Of a stretch of DNA of 35,540 bases, positions 15,504-24,032 are shown one piece after another. The stretch is from Alphaproteobacteria bacterium UBA6411 (GTDB taxonomy: Bacteria > Pseudomonadota > Alphaproteobacteria > CAAGCB01 > CAG-977), in NCBI GenBank assembly GCA_002438565.1, contig DJPN01000003.1:1-35540 (forward strand), written 5' to 3'. Under the pieces are notes generated by a model, which saw only the letters and a program-made list of their open reading frames with translations, had not been told where the DNA came from and made no database searches. The stretch's first letter is position 1; every line of letters starts with the position of its first letter. Made by a program: the position numbers and the translations under genes.

Positions 15504-17596
15504 GCCCGTTCCCCCTTGTTTCCAAAAAAGCGTAGCAAAGCGTACACCGCGATTTCCGCGGCAATCACGCCCGCAATCCAGCACAGTGAAAACGTCGTGT
15601 GACGGCTTATTGTAGCAGCTTGATAGAACAAAGTCGACAGCGCGTACGCCTGCCCCGTCGTCCACAGCACGGTAAAGCCGACCCATTTTGCGCCGAACTC
15701 TTTGCCGATTGCGCCCAAAGCCGACAGACACGGCACATACATCAGAATAAACAGCAGATACGCAAACGCCCCGATTTTTCCGTTGAAGAATTCGACCAGC
15801 CGCTCGCCCGCCGTTTCCCCGTCGCCCGTCGCCGCATACAAAGCGTCCAAAGAACCGATGACGGCTTCTTTCGCCATGACGCCCGTAAACAGTCCGACCG
15901 TCGCGGGCCAGTTTTCGTCGGTAATGCCCAAAGGACGGAACACGGGCGTTACCGCTTTGCCGACGGACGACAACACCGATTCGTCGGCGGGAACGGCGTT
16001 GCCTTTGATGTCTACGGCGTTCAAAACATTCAGCACGATGACCAGCGGCACAATCAGCACGCCCGCGCGAACGATAAAGCCGTGCAGTCTGTCCCAAGTG
16101 CTGCGCAGAATATTCTTTAAAATCGGCAGGTGATAGGGCGGAATTTCCAAAATCAACGGCACGGGTTCGCCTTTCAGCAGCGTCCTTTTCATAATCAGCC
16201 CCGTGCAAATCGCGACAACAATCCCTATCAAATACAGCAAAAACACGATGTTCGATCCGCTTTTGGCAAAAAACGCCGTCGCAAACAAAGCGTACACGGG
16301 CAGCCGCGCCCCGCAGGACATAAACGGCGTCATGGTCAGCGTCACCAAACGGTCGCGCATGCTGGACAGAATACGCGTTCCCATAACGGCGGGAACGGTG
16401 CAGCCGAACGCCACTATCATCGGCACAAAAGCCGTTCCGGGCAGGTTAAAACTGCGCAGCATTTTATCCATCACGAACGCGCCGCGCGCCATATAGCCGG
16501 AATCCTCCAGCACCGACAAAAACAGGAACAAGAATCCGATGGGCGGAATGAACGTCGCCACCGTGCTGATGCCGCGCCCCACGCCTTGGGACAGCAGGAT
16601 GTTCAGCCCTTCGGGCGCATGCAGATACGTCAGCAGGTTGGAAAACCCGCCGACCAGATACGTTTCGCCGAATTCGTCAATCGGGTCGATAAGCAGCCCG
16701 CCAACGGTAATCGTCCAGACGAACATCAAATACATGACAACCAGAAACAGCGGAATTCCCGTATATTTGCCCAAAGCGACCTTGTCCAGTTTTTCGGACA
16801 GGGAACGCGACAGGCGGTCTTCGCGCTTGATGACTTTTTTTGCCAATTCGTTAATCAACCCGTAGCGCGCGTCCGCTATCAGCGTGTCGGTGTCTTCGTC
16901 GAACCGCGCGGCGTATTTGCGCACAAAGTCGGGATTCGGCGTCAGCTTCGCGTCGTTGTCGCCGTCCAGCAAATGCGCCGCCAGCCACCGCGCCGACCAC
17001 CCGTTTTTATCCGCCAACGGCTGCAGTTCGGGTATCATCTCATCCAGAGCCTTTTCAATTTCGGGCGGATAGGGAATGACAAAGTTTTCGTGAATTTGAA
17101 CGGTTGTTTCCGCGATTTGACGCTTCAGCTCGTTCACGCCGCGCGAACGCGAAGCCACCATCGGAATCACGGGGGACTGGAACGCGTGCGCCAAAGCCAA
17201 CACGTCAACTTTGACATGCGCCGCCGCCGCCGCGTCCATCATATTCAGCACCAAAATCACGGGCAGCTTCATTTCAAACAGCTGCACCGTCATATACAGG
17301 TTGCGTTCCAAATTCGCCGCGTCCAGCACATTGACGACGCAGTCGGGCTTTTGATACAGCAGAAAATCGCGGGCGATGCGTTCATCCTGCGACGACGCGG
17401 AAATCACGCTTAAAGAATACACCCCCGGCAAATCGACGACTTCGATTTTCTGCCCGTGATATTCAAAAAATCCCGATTTGCGTTCGACGGTTACCCCCGG
17501 CCAGTTGCCGACATATTGATGCGCGCCCGTCAGCGCGTTGAAAATGGTTGTTTTCCCGCAGTTCGGGTTTCCGATTAAAGCGACCGTTTTTGTCAT
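15500..17596 (-). CDS. feoB: FeoB, ferrous iron transporter
   Basis: This 698-residue inner-membrane protein has an N-terminal G domain: G1 GNPNCGKTT (residues 9-17), switch 2 DLPGVYSL and G4 NMMD. A helical GDI-like spacer follows, then two Gate-type membrane repeats; the signature GCTVPAVMGTR is present. FeoB imports Fe(II), the main iron source in low-oxygen habitats. It is somewhat shorter than the enterobacterial protein. It is coupled by ATGA overlaps to feoA upstream and feoC downstream, making a complete feoABC operon. Confidence 0.97.
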   Translation of the reverse strand: MTKTVALIGNPNCGKTTIFNALTGAHQYVGNWPGVTVERKSGFFEYHGQKIEVVDLPGVYSLSVISASSQDERIARDFLLYQKPDCVVNVLDAANLERNLYMTVQLFEMKLPVILVLNMMDAAAAAHVKVDVLALAHAFQSPVIPMVASRSRGVNELKRQIAETTVQIHENFVIPYPPEIEKALDEMIPELQPLADKNGWSARWLAAHLLDGDNDAKLTPNPDFVRKYAARFDEDTDTLIADARYGLINELAKKVIKREDRLSRSLSEKLDKVALGKYTGIPLFLVVMYLMFVWTITVGGLLIDPIDEFGETYLVGGFSNLLTYLHAPEGLNILLSQGVGRGISTVATFIPPIGFLFLFLSVLEDSGYMARGAFVMDKMLRSFNLPGTAFVPMIVAFGCTVPAVMGTRILSSMRDRLVTLTMTPFMSCGARLPVYALFATAFFAKSGSNIVFLLYLIGIVVAICTGLIMKRTLLKGEPVPLILEIPPYHLPILKNILRSTWDRLHGFIVRAGVLIVPLVIVLNVLNAVDIKGNAVPADESVLSSVGKAVTPVFRPLGITDENWPATVGLFTGVMAKEAVIGSLDALYAATGDGETAGERLVEFFNGKIGAFAYLLFILMYVPCLSALGAIGKEFGAKWVGFTVLWTTGQAYALSTLFYQAATISRHTTFSLCWIAGVIAAEIAVYALLRFFGNKGERA

Positions 17597-17844
17597 GACT
17601 TTACCACAATGATGCCCGCGGCTTCCGCCCGACGCAAAGAAATCGAGTACCCGCGGATTGAAATTTCCAAAGGATCGCCCAAAGGCGCGACCCGCAGCAC
17701 CTTGAACGCCGTCCCCGGCGTCAGTCCCATCGCCAGCAGTTTTTTGCGGTACATCGGACTTTGCCCTTTTTCAAAAGCGTCGATAATCCCGCAATCCCCC
17801 GCTTTCAGCGCGGTAAAGTTCACTTTTTCGCTTGCCGTATCCAT
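17593..17844 (-). CDS. feoA: FeoA, SH3-like accessory protein of FeoB
   Basis: The 83-residue protein has the FeoA pattern: KKLLAMGLTPGTAFKVL in the middle and DPLEISIRGYSISLRRAEA near the end, an SH3-like beta barrel. FeoA is needed for FeoB transport in several bacteria and is thought to act on its cytoplasmic domain. The start at 17844 is chosen because GAGGA precedes it by 8 bases; an ATG six codons upstream lacks a ribosome site. Confidence 0.93.
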   Translation of the reverse strand: MDTASEKVNFTALKAGDCGIIDAFEKGQSPMYRKKLLAMGLTPGTAFKVLRVAPLGDPLEISIRGYSISLRRAEAAGIIVVKS

Positions 17845-17993
17845 AAAAGTTTTCCTCATCAAACTTTTTCACGTCAGAAAAGTATCATACCTTATATAGA
17901 AAGGAAAGACATATTTTGCACCCCTCAAAAAAGGGTATCGTTTTTAAACTTTCGGCATTATACTGGTCGGGTGTTTTTTTTAACGGGGACAAA
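17845..17993. promoter_or_regulatory. Divergent feoA / ccmF-like control region
   Basis: This 149-bp spacer separates the divergent feo and ccm operons. On the minus strand TATGAT (17884-17889) is a possible -10 for feoA. On the plus strand TATACT (17959-17964) is a possible -10 for the ccmF-like gene. Neither has a good -35 at 16-18 bases. I searched for a Fur-type GATAATGATAATCATTATC palindrome and saw no convincing match, so iron control is plausible but not shown. Confidence 0.35.
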
Positions 17994-19865
17994 ATGCTTA
18001 TTGAACTGGCGCATTACACTTTGCTTTTCGCAACCGCGGTTTTGGGATTGCAAACCGCTCTTCTGATGCCGACTTTGTGGTCGAAAGGCGCGGCGGTCGC
18101 CATCAAGCTGGGATTCCGCGGATTGGTGTTCGGCGTATGCCTGCTGCTGGCTTCGCTGGCCGTTTTGGCGGCGGGCTATGTCATGCGCGATTTTTCGATA
18201 GCGGTTGTTTTTGAAAACTTTTCGTCCCGAACGCCTGCGGCTCAGCTGCTGCCCGCCGTTCTGGCATCGCGCGAAGGGTACTTTTTTATATTTTTGGCAG
18301 TGCTCGGAATTTGCGCTTTGCTGAACTTTTCAAAAACGGATTTGCCGACGTATCAGGAGCGCGGGCGGTATCTGTTCGCTTGCGGCGGAATATTGTTTTT
18401 AATGACGGTTTTGATGATTACGACCGCAAACCCGTTCATCCGCATTGAAAATCCGCCATTGGAAGGATTGGGACTGAACGCCGACGCGCAAAGCGTCCCT
18501 TATGCTTTAAAACGGCTGTTTTTGTTTTTTGCGTTCGGCGTTTCGACAGCGGGCTGGGTCAAATCCGTATGCATGGCCTCTAAAGCGCGCCCGTTTGTCG
18601 CCCCGCAAATCCGCACAACGCAAACCGTGCTGATGCTGATGCTGGCGGCCGGCGGGCTGGAACTCGCCAACCGTTTGGTTTCAGCGGACAAAGCGGGATT
18701 TTTCGGCTGGCAGCCCGCAGTATCGCTGGAAACGGCGGCCGCCGTTTTGGCGGCGGGACAGCTGTTGATGCTTTATTTTGTCAAACTGTCCGCCGTGTTT
18801 ACCCGTTGGGTCATCGCGTTCGGCGTTGCGGTGGCGGGATTTCTGGCCGCCGACTTTTTTGCCGCCGAATACCGTTTGTTCGCCATGAACGGGACCGACG
18901 TTTATTTTCCAAACCCCGTTACGGCGGCATGCGCCTTGTTCGGATTCATCAGCCTTTTGCTGTTCTTTTCGGCGTCTTTGTCGGGTAAAGCCGAAAAGGA
19001 TGCCGGCTTTTCCCTGTTTTCACGGGAAAGCTTCGTCGGACTGGCGGCGGCGGCCTGCCTGTCCGCGGGATTGAGCATCGGACTAATCGCCCTGCTGCCC
19101 GCGCTGTTTATGTTCGTTCCCGATTTGCCTTTACGCTTGCTGCCCGATTTGCTGCGCAGGATTTTTACCGTTCATTTGCTTTTGTTTTCCGTTTTTGTCG
19201 GCATCGCCTTTTTGCGGAAATCCGTTCAAAAAGGCTGGACTTTGCCGTCACGGGCGGGATTTTTGACGTTTTGGGGAATTGTCGGCATTGTTGCGCTGAG
19301 TCTGCCCCCCGAAAAGCGCGTAATTGCCGCCTGCTGCATGCCCGCTTTGATTTTGTTGCGCACCGCTTTGAAAACGTTTCGTTTTCACAAAATGTCAAGC
19401 TTTGCCGAAGCATGGACGGCGGTCAAAAAAACGCCGCTGTTTTACTGCGGTCTGACCGTCTGCGCCGTTGGCTTTCTGGTGCTGTCGGCCGCGTTTTCAG
19501 CGTCTGTTCTGTTTGCGCGCGAAACAGAAAACACGGTTGCGCTGCAATCTGAAATCCGGCTGGAACACATTGTTTTGCATGTTGAAAAACTGGCCGAAAA
19601 GACACAGGACGCCCCTGCCGATTATCGAATTTTAACCATGCCGAAAACCGGATACGCCCGCCCGCTTTACGACGCGGTCAAATCCCCGATGACCGTTATT
19701 CATTCCGATTTTCCGACCGTTTCACTGATTAAAATCGCCCAAAACGGAGAAACGCTGGCCGTACAAACAATGACTTGTCCGGCATTGCGGCTGATATGGG
19801 ACGCGCTGATGCTGATGATTGCCGGATTGGGAATTATGACGTGGTGCTGGAAGCGTGAACAATGA
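17994..19865 (+). CDS. CcmF-like membrane protein lacking the heme-lyase motifs
   Basis: The 624-residue, roughly 12- to 13-helix protein follows CcmF from end to end. Matching blocks are the start MLIELAHYTLLF, DFSIAVVFENFSSRTP, ANPFIRI then LEGLGLN, FSLFSRES, and the terminal helix after RLIWDALML. CcmF is the heme lyase that joins heme to apocytochrome c outside the membrane. Here the WWD motif (normally WFWDPVEN) reads GWQPAVS. In my alignment the conserved histidines of the HPP, TALxHS, SVHAF and AAHLGL blocks are all replaced, and AHEGS is SREGY. Canonical heme handling is therefore unlikely. The gene is unbroken and coupled by ATGA to ccmG. The start at 17994 has GGGGAC before it. Confidence 0.75.
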   Translation: MLIELAHYTLLFATAVLGLQTALLMPTLWSKGAAVAIKLGFRGLVFGVCLLLASLAVLAAGYVMRDFSIAVVFENFSSRTPAAQLLPAVLASREGYFFIFLAVLGICALLNFSKTDLPTYQERGRYLFACGGILFLMTVLMITTANPFIRIENPPLEGLGLNADAQSVPYALKRLFLFFAFGVSTAGWVKSVCMASKARPFVAPQIRTTQTVLMLMLAAGGLELANRLVSADKAGFFGWQPAVSLETAAAVLAAGQLLMLYFVKLSAVFTRWVIAFGVAVAGFLAADFFAAEYRLFAMNGTDVYFPNPVTAACALFGFISLLLFFSASLSGKAEKDAGFSLFSRESFVGLAAAACLSAGLSIGLIALLPALFMFVPDLPLRLLPDLLRRIFTVHLLLFSVFVGIAFLRKSVQKGWTLPSRAGFLTFWGIVGIVALSLPPEKRVIAACCMPALILLRTALKTFRFHKMSSFAEAWTAVKKTPLFYCGLTVCAVGFLVLSAAFSASVLFARETENTVALQSEIRLEHIVLHVEKLAEKTQDAPADYRILTMPKTGYARPLYDAVKSPMTVIHSDFPTVSLIKIAQNGETLAVQTMTCPALRLIWDALMLMIAGLGIMTWCWKREQ

Positions 19866-20392
19866 AAATTTACGGCTTTGCGGTTTTATTGCTTCTGTCG
19901 TTGCTTCTGTCGAATTTTCTGAATCTGGTTCGGTTGGATTTCAGCACGGAAGCTTCCGTCATTCCCCGCGCTTTGGACATTCCGCAGATACGGATGCCGC
20001 TGTACGGCAGAGCCGGCGATTTAATCCTGCCGAACCGCCCCGTAATGATTGTGTTTTTCGGATCGTGGTGCAAACCTTGCCGACTGGAATTGTCGATTTT
20101 GGCAAAACTGGCGAAACGCAAAGACATTCCCTTTGTCGGCATCGCCGTCCGCGATACAGCGCAACAGCTGGACGGCCTGTTTCAAAAAATTGAAAATCCG
20201 TTTGACGCCATCGCCTTGGATGACAAGGCGGAATGGACCAAAAGTTTGAACGCTTGGCGTGTTCCAAGCCTGTTTTTGACCGACGGCAAAGGAACGACCG
20301 CCTATGAAATCGGCGGCGTTTTGACCGAAGAATTTTATTTGCAAACCCTTTTGCCTTTGATACGGGAGCTTCAAAATGAAATACGTCCTTAG
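19862..20392 (+). CDS. ccmG: CcmG/DsbE-type membrane-anchored thioredoxin
   Basis: The 176-residue protein has an N-terminal membrane anchor (about residues 4-23) and a periplasmic thioredoxin domain with WCKPC (C70 and C73) after FFGS. A cis-proline follows in RVPSLFLTDG. CcmG reduces apocytochrome or CcmH disulfides before heme attachment. The usual GVPET-type loop with its glutamate reads RVPSLFL here, a small departure from the family. It is in the standard position between ccmF and ccmH, overlapping the former by 4 nt and the latter by 17 nt. Confidence 0.85.
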   Translation: MKIYGFAVLLLLSLLLSNFLNLVRLDFSTEASVIPRALDIPQIRMPLYGRAGDLILPNRPVMIVFFGSWCKPCRLELSILAKLAKRKDIPFVGIAVRDTAQQLDGLFQKIENPFDAIALDDKAEWTKSLNAWRVPSLFLTDGKGTTAYEIGGVLTEEFYLQTLLPLIRELQNEIRP

Positions 20393-20780
20393 TTTTCTGT
20401 TGGCGGCTGTATCGGCCGCCCTGCCCGTCCGAGCCGACGATTTCGCGTCCGTGGAAACGGAAGCGCAGGAAATCGCGGAAAGAATCCGCTGTCTGGTCTG
20501 TTCCGAGGAAAACATCGAATCGGCTTCCGACGAAACGGCAAAAGATTTGCGATTTTTCATCCGCCGCCATTTGAACGACGGCAAACCGCAGGATCTGGTC
20601 GTCAATTTGGTGCTGGCGCAGTACGGCGATATGGTAACGTTGGAAGAAACGCCGCCCGATTCCACCGACGAAAACGAAAAAAGACTGGCGGAACTGTGCG
20701 CTTTGCTCAGTTTCGGCGCCATGGCTTTTTACATTTTCCGCCGCAACCGTCTGTTTAAAAAATCGGAGGACAAGCAATGA
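20376..20780 (+). CDS. ccmH: CcmH/CycL-type thiol-oxidoreductase
   Basis: The 134-residue protein has a signal peptide (cleavage near VRA-DD, residue 20). The redox motif RCLVC (C39 and C42) sits in a three-helix domain that continues AKDLRFFIRRHL and LAQYGDMVTL, with a C-terminal membrane helix near 107-123. CcmH prepares apocytochrome cysteines in the periplasm. The residues after the motif are SEENI instead of the common QNQSI. Translation starts inside the ccmG end, with GGGAGC as ribosome site, and the stop overlaps ccmI as ATGA. Confidence 0.88.
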   Translation: MKYVLSFLLAAVSAALPVRADDFASVETEAQEIAERIRCLVCSEENIESASDETAKDLRFFIRRHLNDGKPQDLVVNLVLAQYGDMVTLEETPPDSTDENEKRLAELCALLSFGAMAFYIFRRNRLFKKSEDKQ

Positions 20781-21502
20781 CCGTCTTTTTAATTGCCGTT
20801 TTATTGTTGACCATCGGCGCGCTCAGCCTGTTCATTTTCCCGATTTTGCCGTTCCGCCGTGAAAAAAGCTCCCTTGTTTTCGCAAAACGCGGCTATATCG
20901 TTTTCGTGTTTTTGATTTTCGCCGTTTTGGTTCCCGTGCTGTATACCCGCTTCGGAACACCCGTCATGCGCGATTACCCTTTGATTGCCCGCGATACACT
21001 GGAAGCCGAAAAAGCCCCCTCCGATATGGCGCAAGTTCGCCGTTTGGAACGCTATTTGGACGCACACCCCGATGACGGCGCGGTGTGGGAACAGCTGGGG
21101 GCGGCTTATCGCGACGCCGCTTTGTACGACCAAGCCGCAACCGCTTTCCGCAACGCGATTGAATGGGGAATTCCCGAAGACATCACCAACTGGCACGCTT
21201 TGGCCGAAACGCTGATTCGCGCGCATAACGGCCGTATTTTGGGCGAAGCGCAAAAAGCGTTGGAAAACGTCCTGCGTTACCGCCCCGACGACCCGAAAGC
21301 CATTTATTTTCTGGGGTTGGCGCGTCTGCAAAACAAAGAGCCGCAAAAGGCGCTGGCGCTTTGGCGGCACTTGGAACAAATTTTGTCGGCGGAAGACCCG
21401 TGGTTGGGCGTCATTCAAGAACGCATCCAAGAACTGGGACGGGACGCGAAAATCAATCCCGCATCGGTTAAACCGAAAGATCCCGTCCCCGTTGCGCGTT
21501 AA
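20777..21502 (+). CDS. ccmI: CcmI-type TPR protein of cytochrome c biogenesis
   Basis: The 241-residue protein has two N-terminal membrane helices (about 3-23 and 36-55) and a periplasmic domain with TPR repeats between about residues 85 and 215 (VWEQLGAAYRDAALYDQAATA and two more). CcmI holds apocytochrome c through its TPR domain and delivers it to the CcmF/H complex. It closes the ccmFGHI operon. Its stop codon is interlocked with that of the antiporter gene on the other strand (TTAA, 21499-21502). Confidence 0.85.
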   Translation: MTVFLIAVLLLTIGALSLFIFPILPFRREKSSLVFAKRGYIVFVFLIFAVLVPVLYTRFGTPVMRDYPLIARDTLEAEKAPSDMAQVRRLERYLDAHPDDGAVWEQLGAAYRDAALYDQAATAFRNAIEWGIPEDITNWHALAETLIRAHNGRILGEAQKALENVLRYRPDDPKAIYFLGLARLQNKEPQKALALWRHLEQILSAEDPWLGVIQERIQELGRDAKINPASVKPKDPVPVAR

Positions 21503-23223
21503 ATCCCCGGCGCCGTCGGCAACGGCGGGTTGACCGTGTTTTCTTGACGCAAAATCGCGGCGGTTTCTTTCAGACGGACTTCATCGCCGCCCTGCATGAT
21601 AATCGTCGCGGCCGCCAAACGGATACCACATTCCTGCGTTTCGGAAATAACGCCCGTCGCGCCCAATTTGGTCAATTCCATCCAGCGCGTATCGTCGTTG
21701 CAGCGAATGAACACGGGAATGTTCTGATTGATTTCGCGCACCGCCTTCAACACGCGAATCGCCGTCGGCAAACCGCTGATGCAAATCAAAACGGATTTGG
21801 CTTTGTTGATGTTCGCGACATTCAGAATTTTTTCGTTCGCGGCGCTGCCGAACAGGCAGGGACGGCCGTTCTTTTTAGCGCGTTCAATATGCTGAACATC
21901 CGTATCGATGATGAACAAAGGAACATCGTTGCGCGCCAGCAAACGGGCGGCGGCCTGGCCGACGCGGCCGTAGCCGATGACCAGAACGTGGTCTTCCATT
22001 TCCTCTTCCTCGCGATCGTCGGACACGCTGGAAGCCGCGTCTTTCGCCGCCGTCAGCGCGCTTTGACGCTTGTCAATCTGTTTCAGCACAAAGTTGCTGA
22101 CAAACGGCGTCAACGCCATGGACAGCGCGACGACAACCTGCAGCTGGGTCGAAGTGGTCGGGCTTAAAATCTTGTACGACTGCGCCGCCAAGTTGAAAAT
22201 AACGAACCCGAATTCGCCCGCTTGACATAGGAAAATAGCCGATGTCGCCGATCCGACTTTGGACACGCCCAGTCTGTTTTCCAAAAAGAAGATGACGCCG
22301 AATTTGACGCTCATAACCAAAGCGGTCAGCAGCAAAATCTGCGGAATGTGCGAAAACGCGTACTGCACGTCAATCATCATGCCGACCGACAGGAAGAAAA
22401 TGCCCAACAGCAAAGAACTGAACGATTCGACTTCCGCTTCGACTTCGTGGCCGAAATCGGTTTCCGCAATCAGCATGCCGCCGATGAACGCGCCCAAAGA
22501 AACGGACAATCCCGCCATATTGGTCGCCCATGCGGTTGCCAGAAAGACCAAGAAAATCAACGACGTGAACGCTTCATGGTTTTTGGTGCTGGCGACAAAG
22601 CGGAACAACGGCTTCATCACCATGCGGCCGATAAGGATAATCAGCGTAATCGCACCGATGGCGCGCAGGAAAGACTGGGACAAATCGTCGAAAACGGACG
22701 CACCCGAATTCGCCGCCATGCGGGGCAGCAACACCATGGTCGGGATGACCGCCAAATCCTGCAGCAGCAAAATACCGACCGTCGCACGTCCCGCGGGGGT
22801 GTGCATTTCGCCGCGCCCCTGCATCAAGCGCAACGCAACCGCCGTTGACGACATGGCCAAAGCAACCCCGATGATGATGGCTTCGTTAACGTTTTTATGC
22901 AGCGCGTACGCCGCCGCTCCGAAAATGAGCGCCGAAATCGCCATTTGCGCCGCACCGTAGCCGAAAATGTATTCGCGCATCGCCTTAAAGCGGTGGAACG
23001 ACAAATCCAGACCGATTGAAAACATTAAAAACAGTAGCCCCAGTTCGCCGACGTTGTCCGCGACCTTCATATCCTTGATAACGCCCAAGCCATGCGGCCC
23101 CAAAATCACGCCAGCGGCGATGAACGCCAGCAGCGGATTGACTTTGAAACGATAAAAAATGGGGATGAAGATGACAACAGCCGCCAAAAAAGCGATTAAT
23201 TCCCAGATTTGATCTCCGGTCAT
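21499..23223 (-). CDS. CPA2-family cation:proton antiporter (KefB/KefC/YbaL type)
   Basis: The 574-residue protein has about 12 membrane helices of the Na+/H+ exchanger fold in residues 1-385, with landmarks FSIGLDLSFHRF and SLGAFIGGMLIAETDF. A cytoplasmic TrkA-N/RCK domain follows, with the nucleotide-binding turn GYGRVGQAAA near residue 408 and D in IIDTD. Such proteins exchange potassium or sodium for protons under control of bound nucleotides or thiols. Closest by layout are KefB/KefC/YbaL; the ion cannot be read. The ATG at 23223 has GGGAG about 8 bases upstream. Confidence 0.9.
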   Translation of the reverse strand: MTGDQIWELIAFLAAVVIFIPIFYRFKVNPLLAFIAAGVILGPHGLGVIKDMKVADNVGELGLLFLMFSIGLDLSFHRFKAMREYIFGYGAAQMAISALIFGAAAYALHKNVNEAIIIGVALAMSSTAVALRLMQGRGEMHTPAGRATVGILLLQDLAVIPTMVLLPRMAANSGASVFDDLSQSFLRAIGAITLIILIGRMVMKPLFRFVASTKNHEAFTSLIFLVFLATAWATNMAGLSVSLGAFIGGMLIAETDFGHEVEAEVESFSSLLLGIFFLSVGMMIDVQYAFSHIPQILLLTALVMSVKFGVIFFLENRLGVSKVGSATSAIFLCQAGEFGFVIFNLAAQSYKILSPTTSTQLQVVVALSMALTPFVSNFVLKQIDKRQSALTAAKDAASSVSDDREEEEMEDHVLVIGYGRVGQAAARLLARNDVPLFIIDTDVQHIERAKKNGRPCLFGSAANEKILNVANINKAKSVLICISGLPTAIRVLKAVREINQNIPVFIRCNDDTRWMELTKLGATGVISETQECGIRLAAATIIMQGGDEVRLKETAAILRQENTVNPPLPTAPGI

Positions 23224-23332
23224 GGCACAGGCTCCCAAAAAAAATCAAGTTATTTCGTAACCAAATTTATATAACTTTTTCAGTCGAATTTCACTTAAAA
23301 TATTGCGGTTCGAGCGATTTTTTTGAATTGAA

Positions 23333-23361
23333 TTGACGGGCGGGTCCGGATTTGGCATTAT
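23333..23361 (+). promoter_or_regulatory. Promoter of ihfB-lapA
   Basis: TTGACG (23333-23338) is followed after 17 bases by CATTAT (23356-23361). This predicts transcription from about 23368 and a leader of roughly 30 nt. The region upstream (23224-23332) is AT-rich and contains the minus-strand antiporter leader, but no sure promoter for it. Confidence 0.55.
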
Positions 23362-23397
23362 AGAGGCTACGCATACAGTTTCATCGGAGGATTATCC

Positions 23398-23688
23398 ATG
23401 ACAAAATCCGAATTGATCGCCCGCATTGCAGAGCTGAATCCGCACTTGTATCAAAGCGATGCGGAAAAAATCGTTTCAACCGTCTTTGACGAAATCAGCG
23501 CGGCGCTGGCAAACGGCAATCGCGTCGAACTGCGCGGTTTCGGCGTGTTTTCCGTCCGCAGCCGCAACGCCCGCGCGGGCAGAAACCCCCGCACCGGCGA
23601 ACAGGTCAGCGTCGAAGCCAAAAACGTCCCGTTTTTCAAAGCGGGTAAAAAGCTGAAAGATTTGCTGAACGCGGACGACGAAAAATGA
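23398..23688 (+). CDS. ihfB: Integration host factor beta subunit
   Basis: The 96-residue protein belongs to the HU/IHF family. The start MTKSELIARIAELNP, the body VELRGFGVFSVR and the DNA-arm tip GRNPRTGE with the intercalating proline P64 point to IHF-beta rather than HU. IHF bends DNA in recombination, replication and transcription. GGAGG lies 8 bases before the ATG. It overlaps lapA by ATGA, a pair conserved in proteobacteria. Confidence 0.93.
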   Translation: MTKSELIARIAELNPHLYQSDAEKIVSTVFDEISAALANGNRVELRGFGVFSVRSRNARAGRNPRTGEQVSVEAKNVPFFKAGKKLKDLLNADDEK

Positions 23689-23975
23689 AAATCATCCAGT
23701 TTGTTTTCGGTTGCATTGTTTTGTTTCTGACCGTATCGTTCGCCGTGTCGAACAAACAGCCGTACGCGCTGACTTTATGGCCGTTTCCGTTTGAAATCAC
23801 TTTGCCCGTCGGCTTCATCGTTTTGTTTTTCGCGCTTCTGTTCTTTATTTTCGGCGGCATATACACATGGATTCAGACGATTCCCGTACGCAACGAACGT
23901 TGGCGGCAAACAAAAAAAATCCGTGAGCTGACGCTGAAAATCGACGAACTGAAAAAAGATGATTCAATCGTTTGA
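23685..23975 (+). CDS. lapA: LapA-like protein (DUF1049)
   Basis: The 96-residue protein has two membrane helices (about 3-21 and 42-64) and a charged coiled C-terminal tail. It matches LapA/DUF1049, including NKQPYALTLWPFPFEITLP between the helices. LapA works with LapB and FtsH to keep LpxC, and so lipopolysaccharide synthesis, in balance. lapB is not in the window. In many alphaproteobacteria trp genes follow; here accD follows directly after 57 bp. Confidence 0.88.
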   Translation: MKIIQFVFGCIVLFLTVSFAVSNKQPYALTLWPFPFEITLPVGFIVLFFALLFFIFGGIYTWIQTIPVRNERWRQTKKIRELTLKIDELKKDDSIV

Positions 23976-24032
23976 TTTTTTTTCTTATCCGTTATAGATT
24001 GATGTCCCGTGATTAACTGAAAGGGTGTCATT

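Noticed and set aside
16130..17413. A 427-codon plus-strand frame opposite feoB
   Set aside because: It is rich in Arg, His and Gln, as expected from antisense reading of GC-biased codons, with no motif or ribosome site. feoB on the other strand is certain.
17845..17993. Fur or Irr box controlling feoABC
   Set aside because: AT-rich segments exist, but no inverted 7-1-7 type match to the Fur consensus can be defended by eye.
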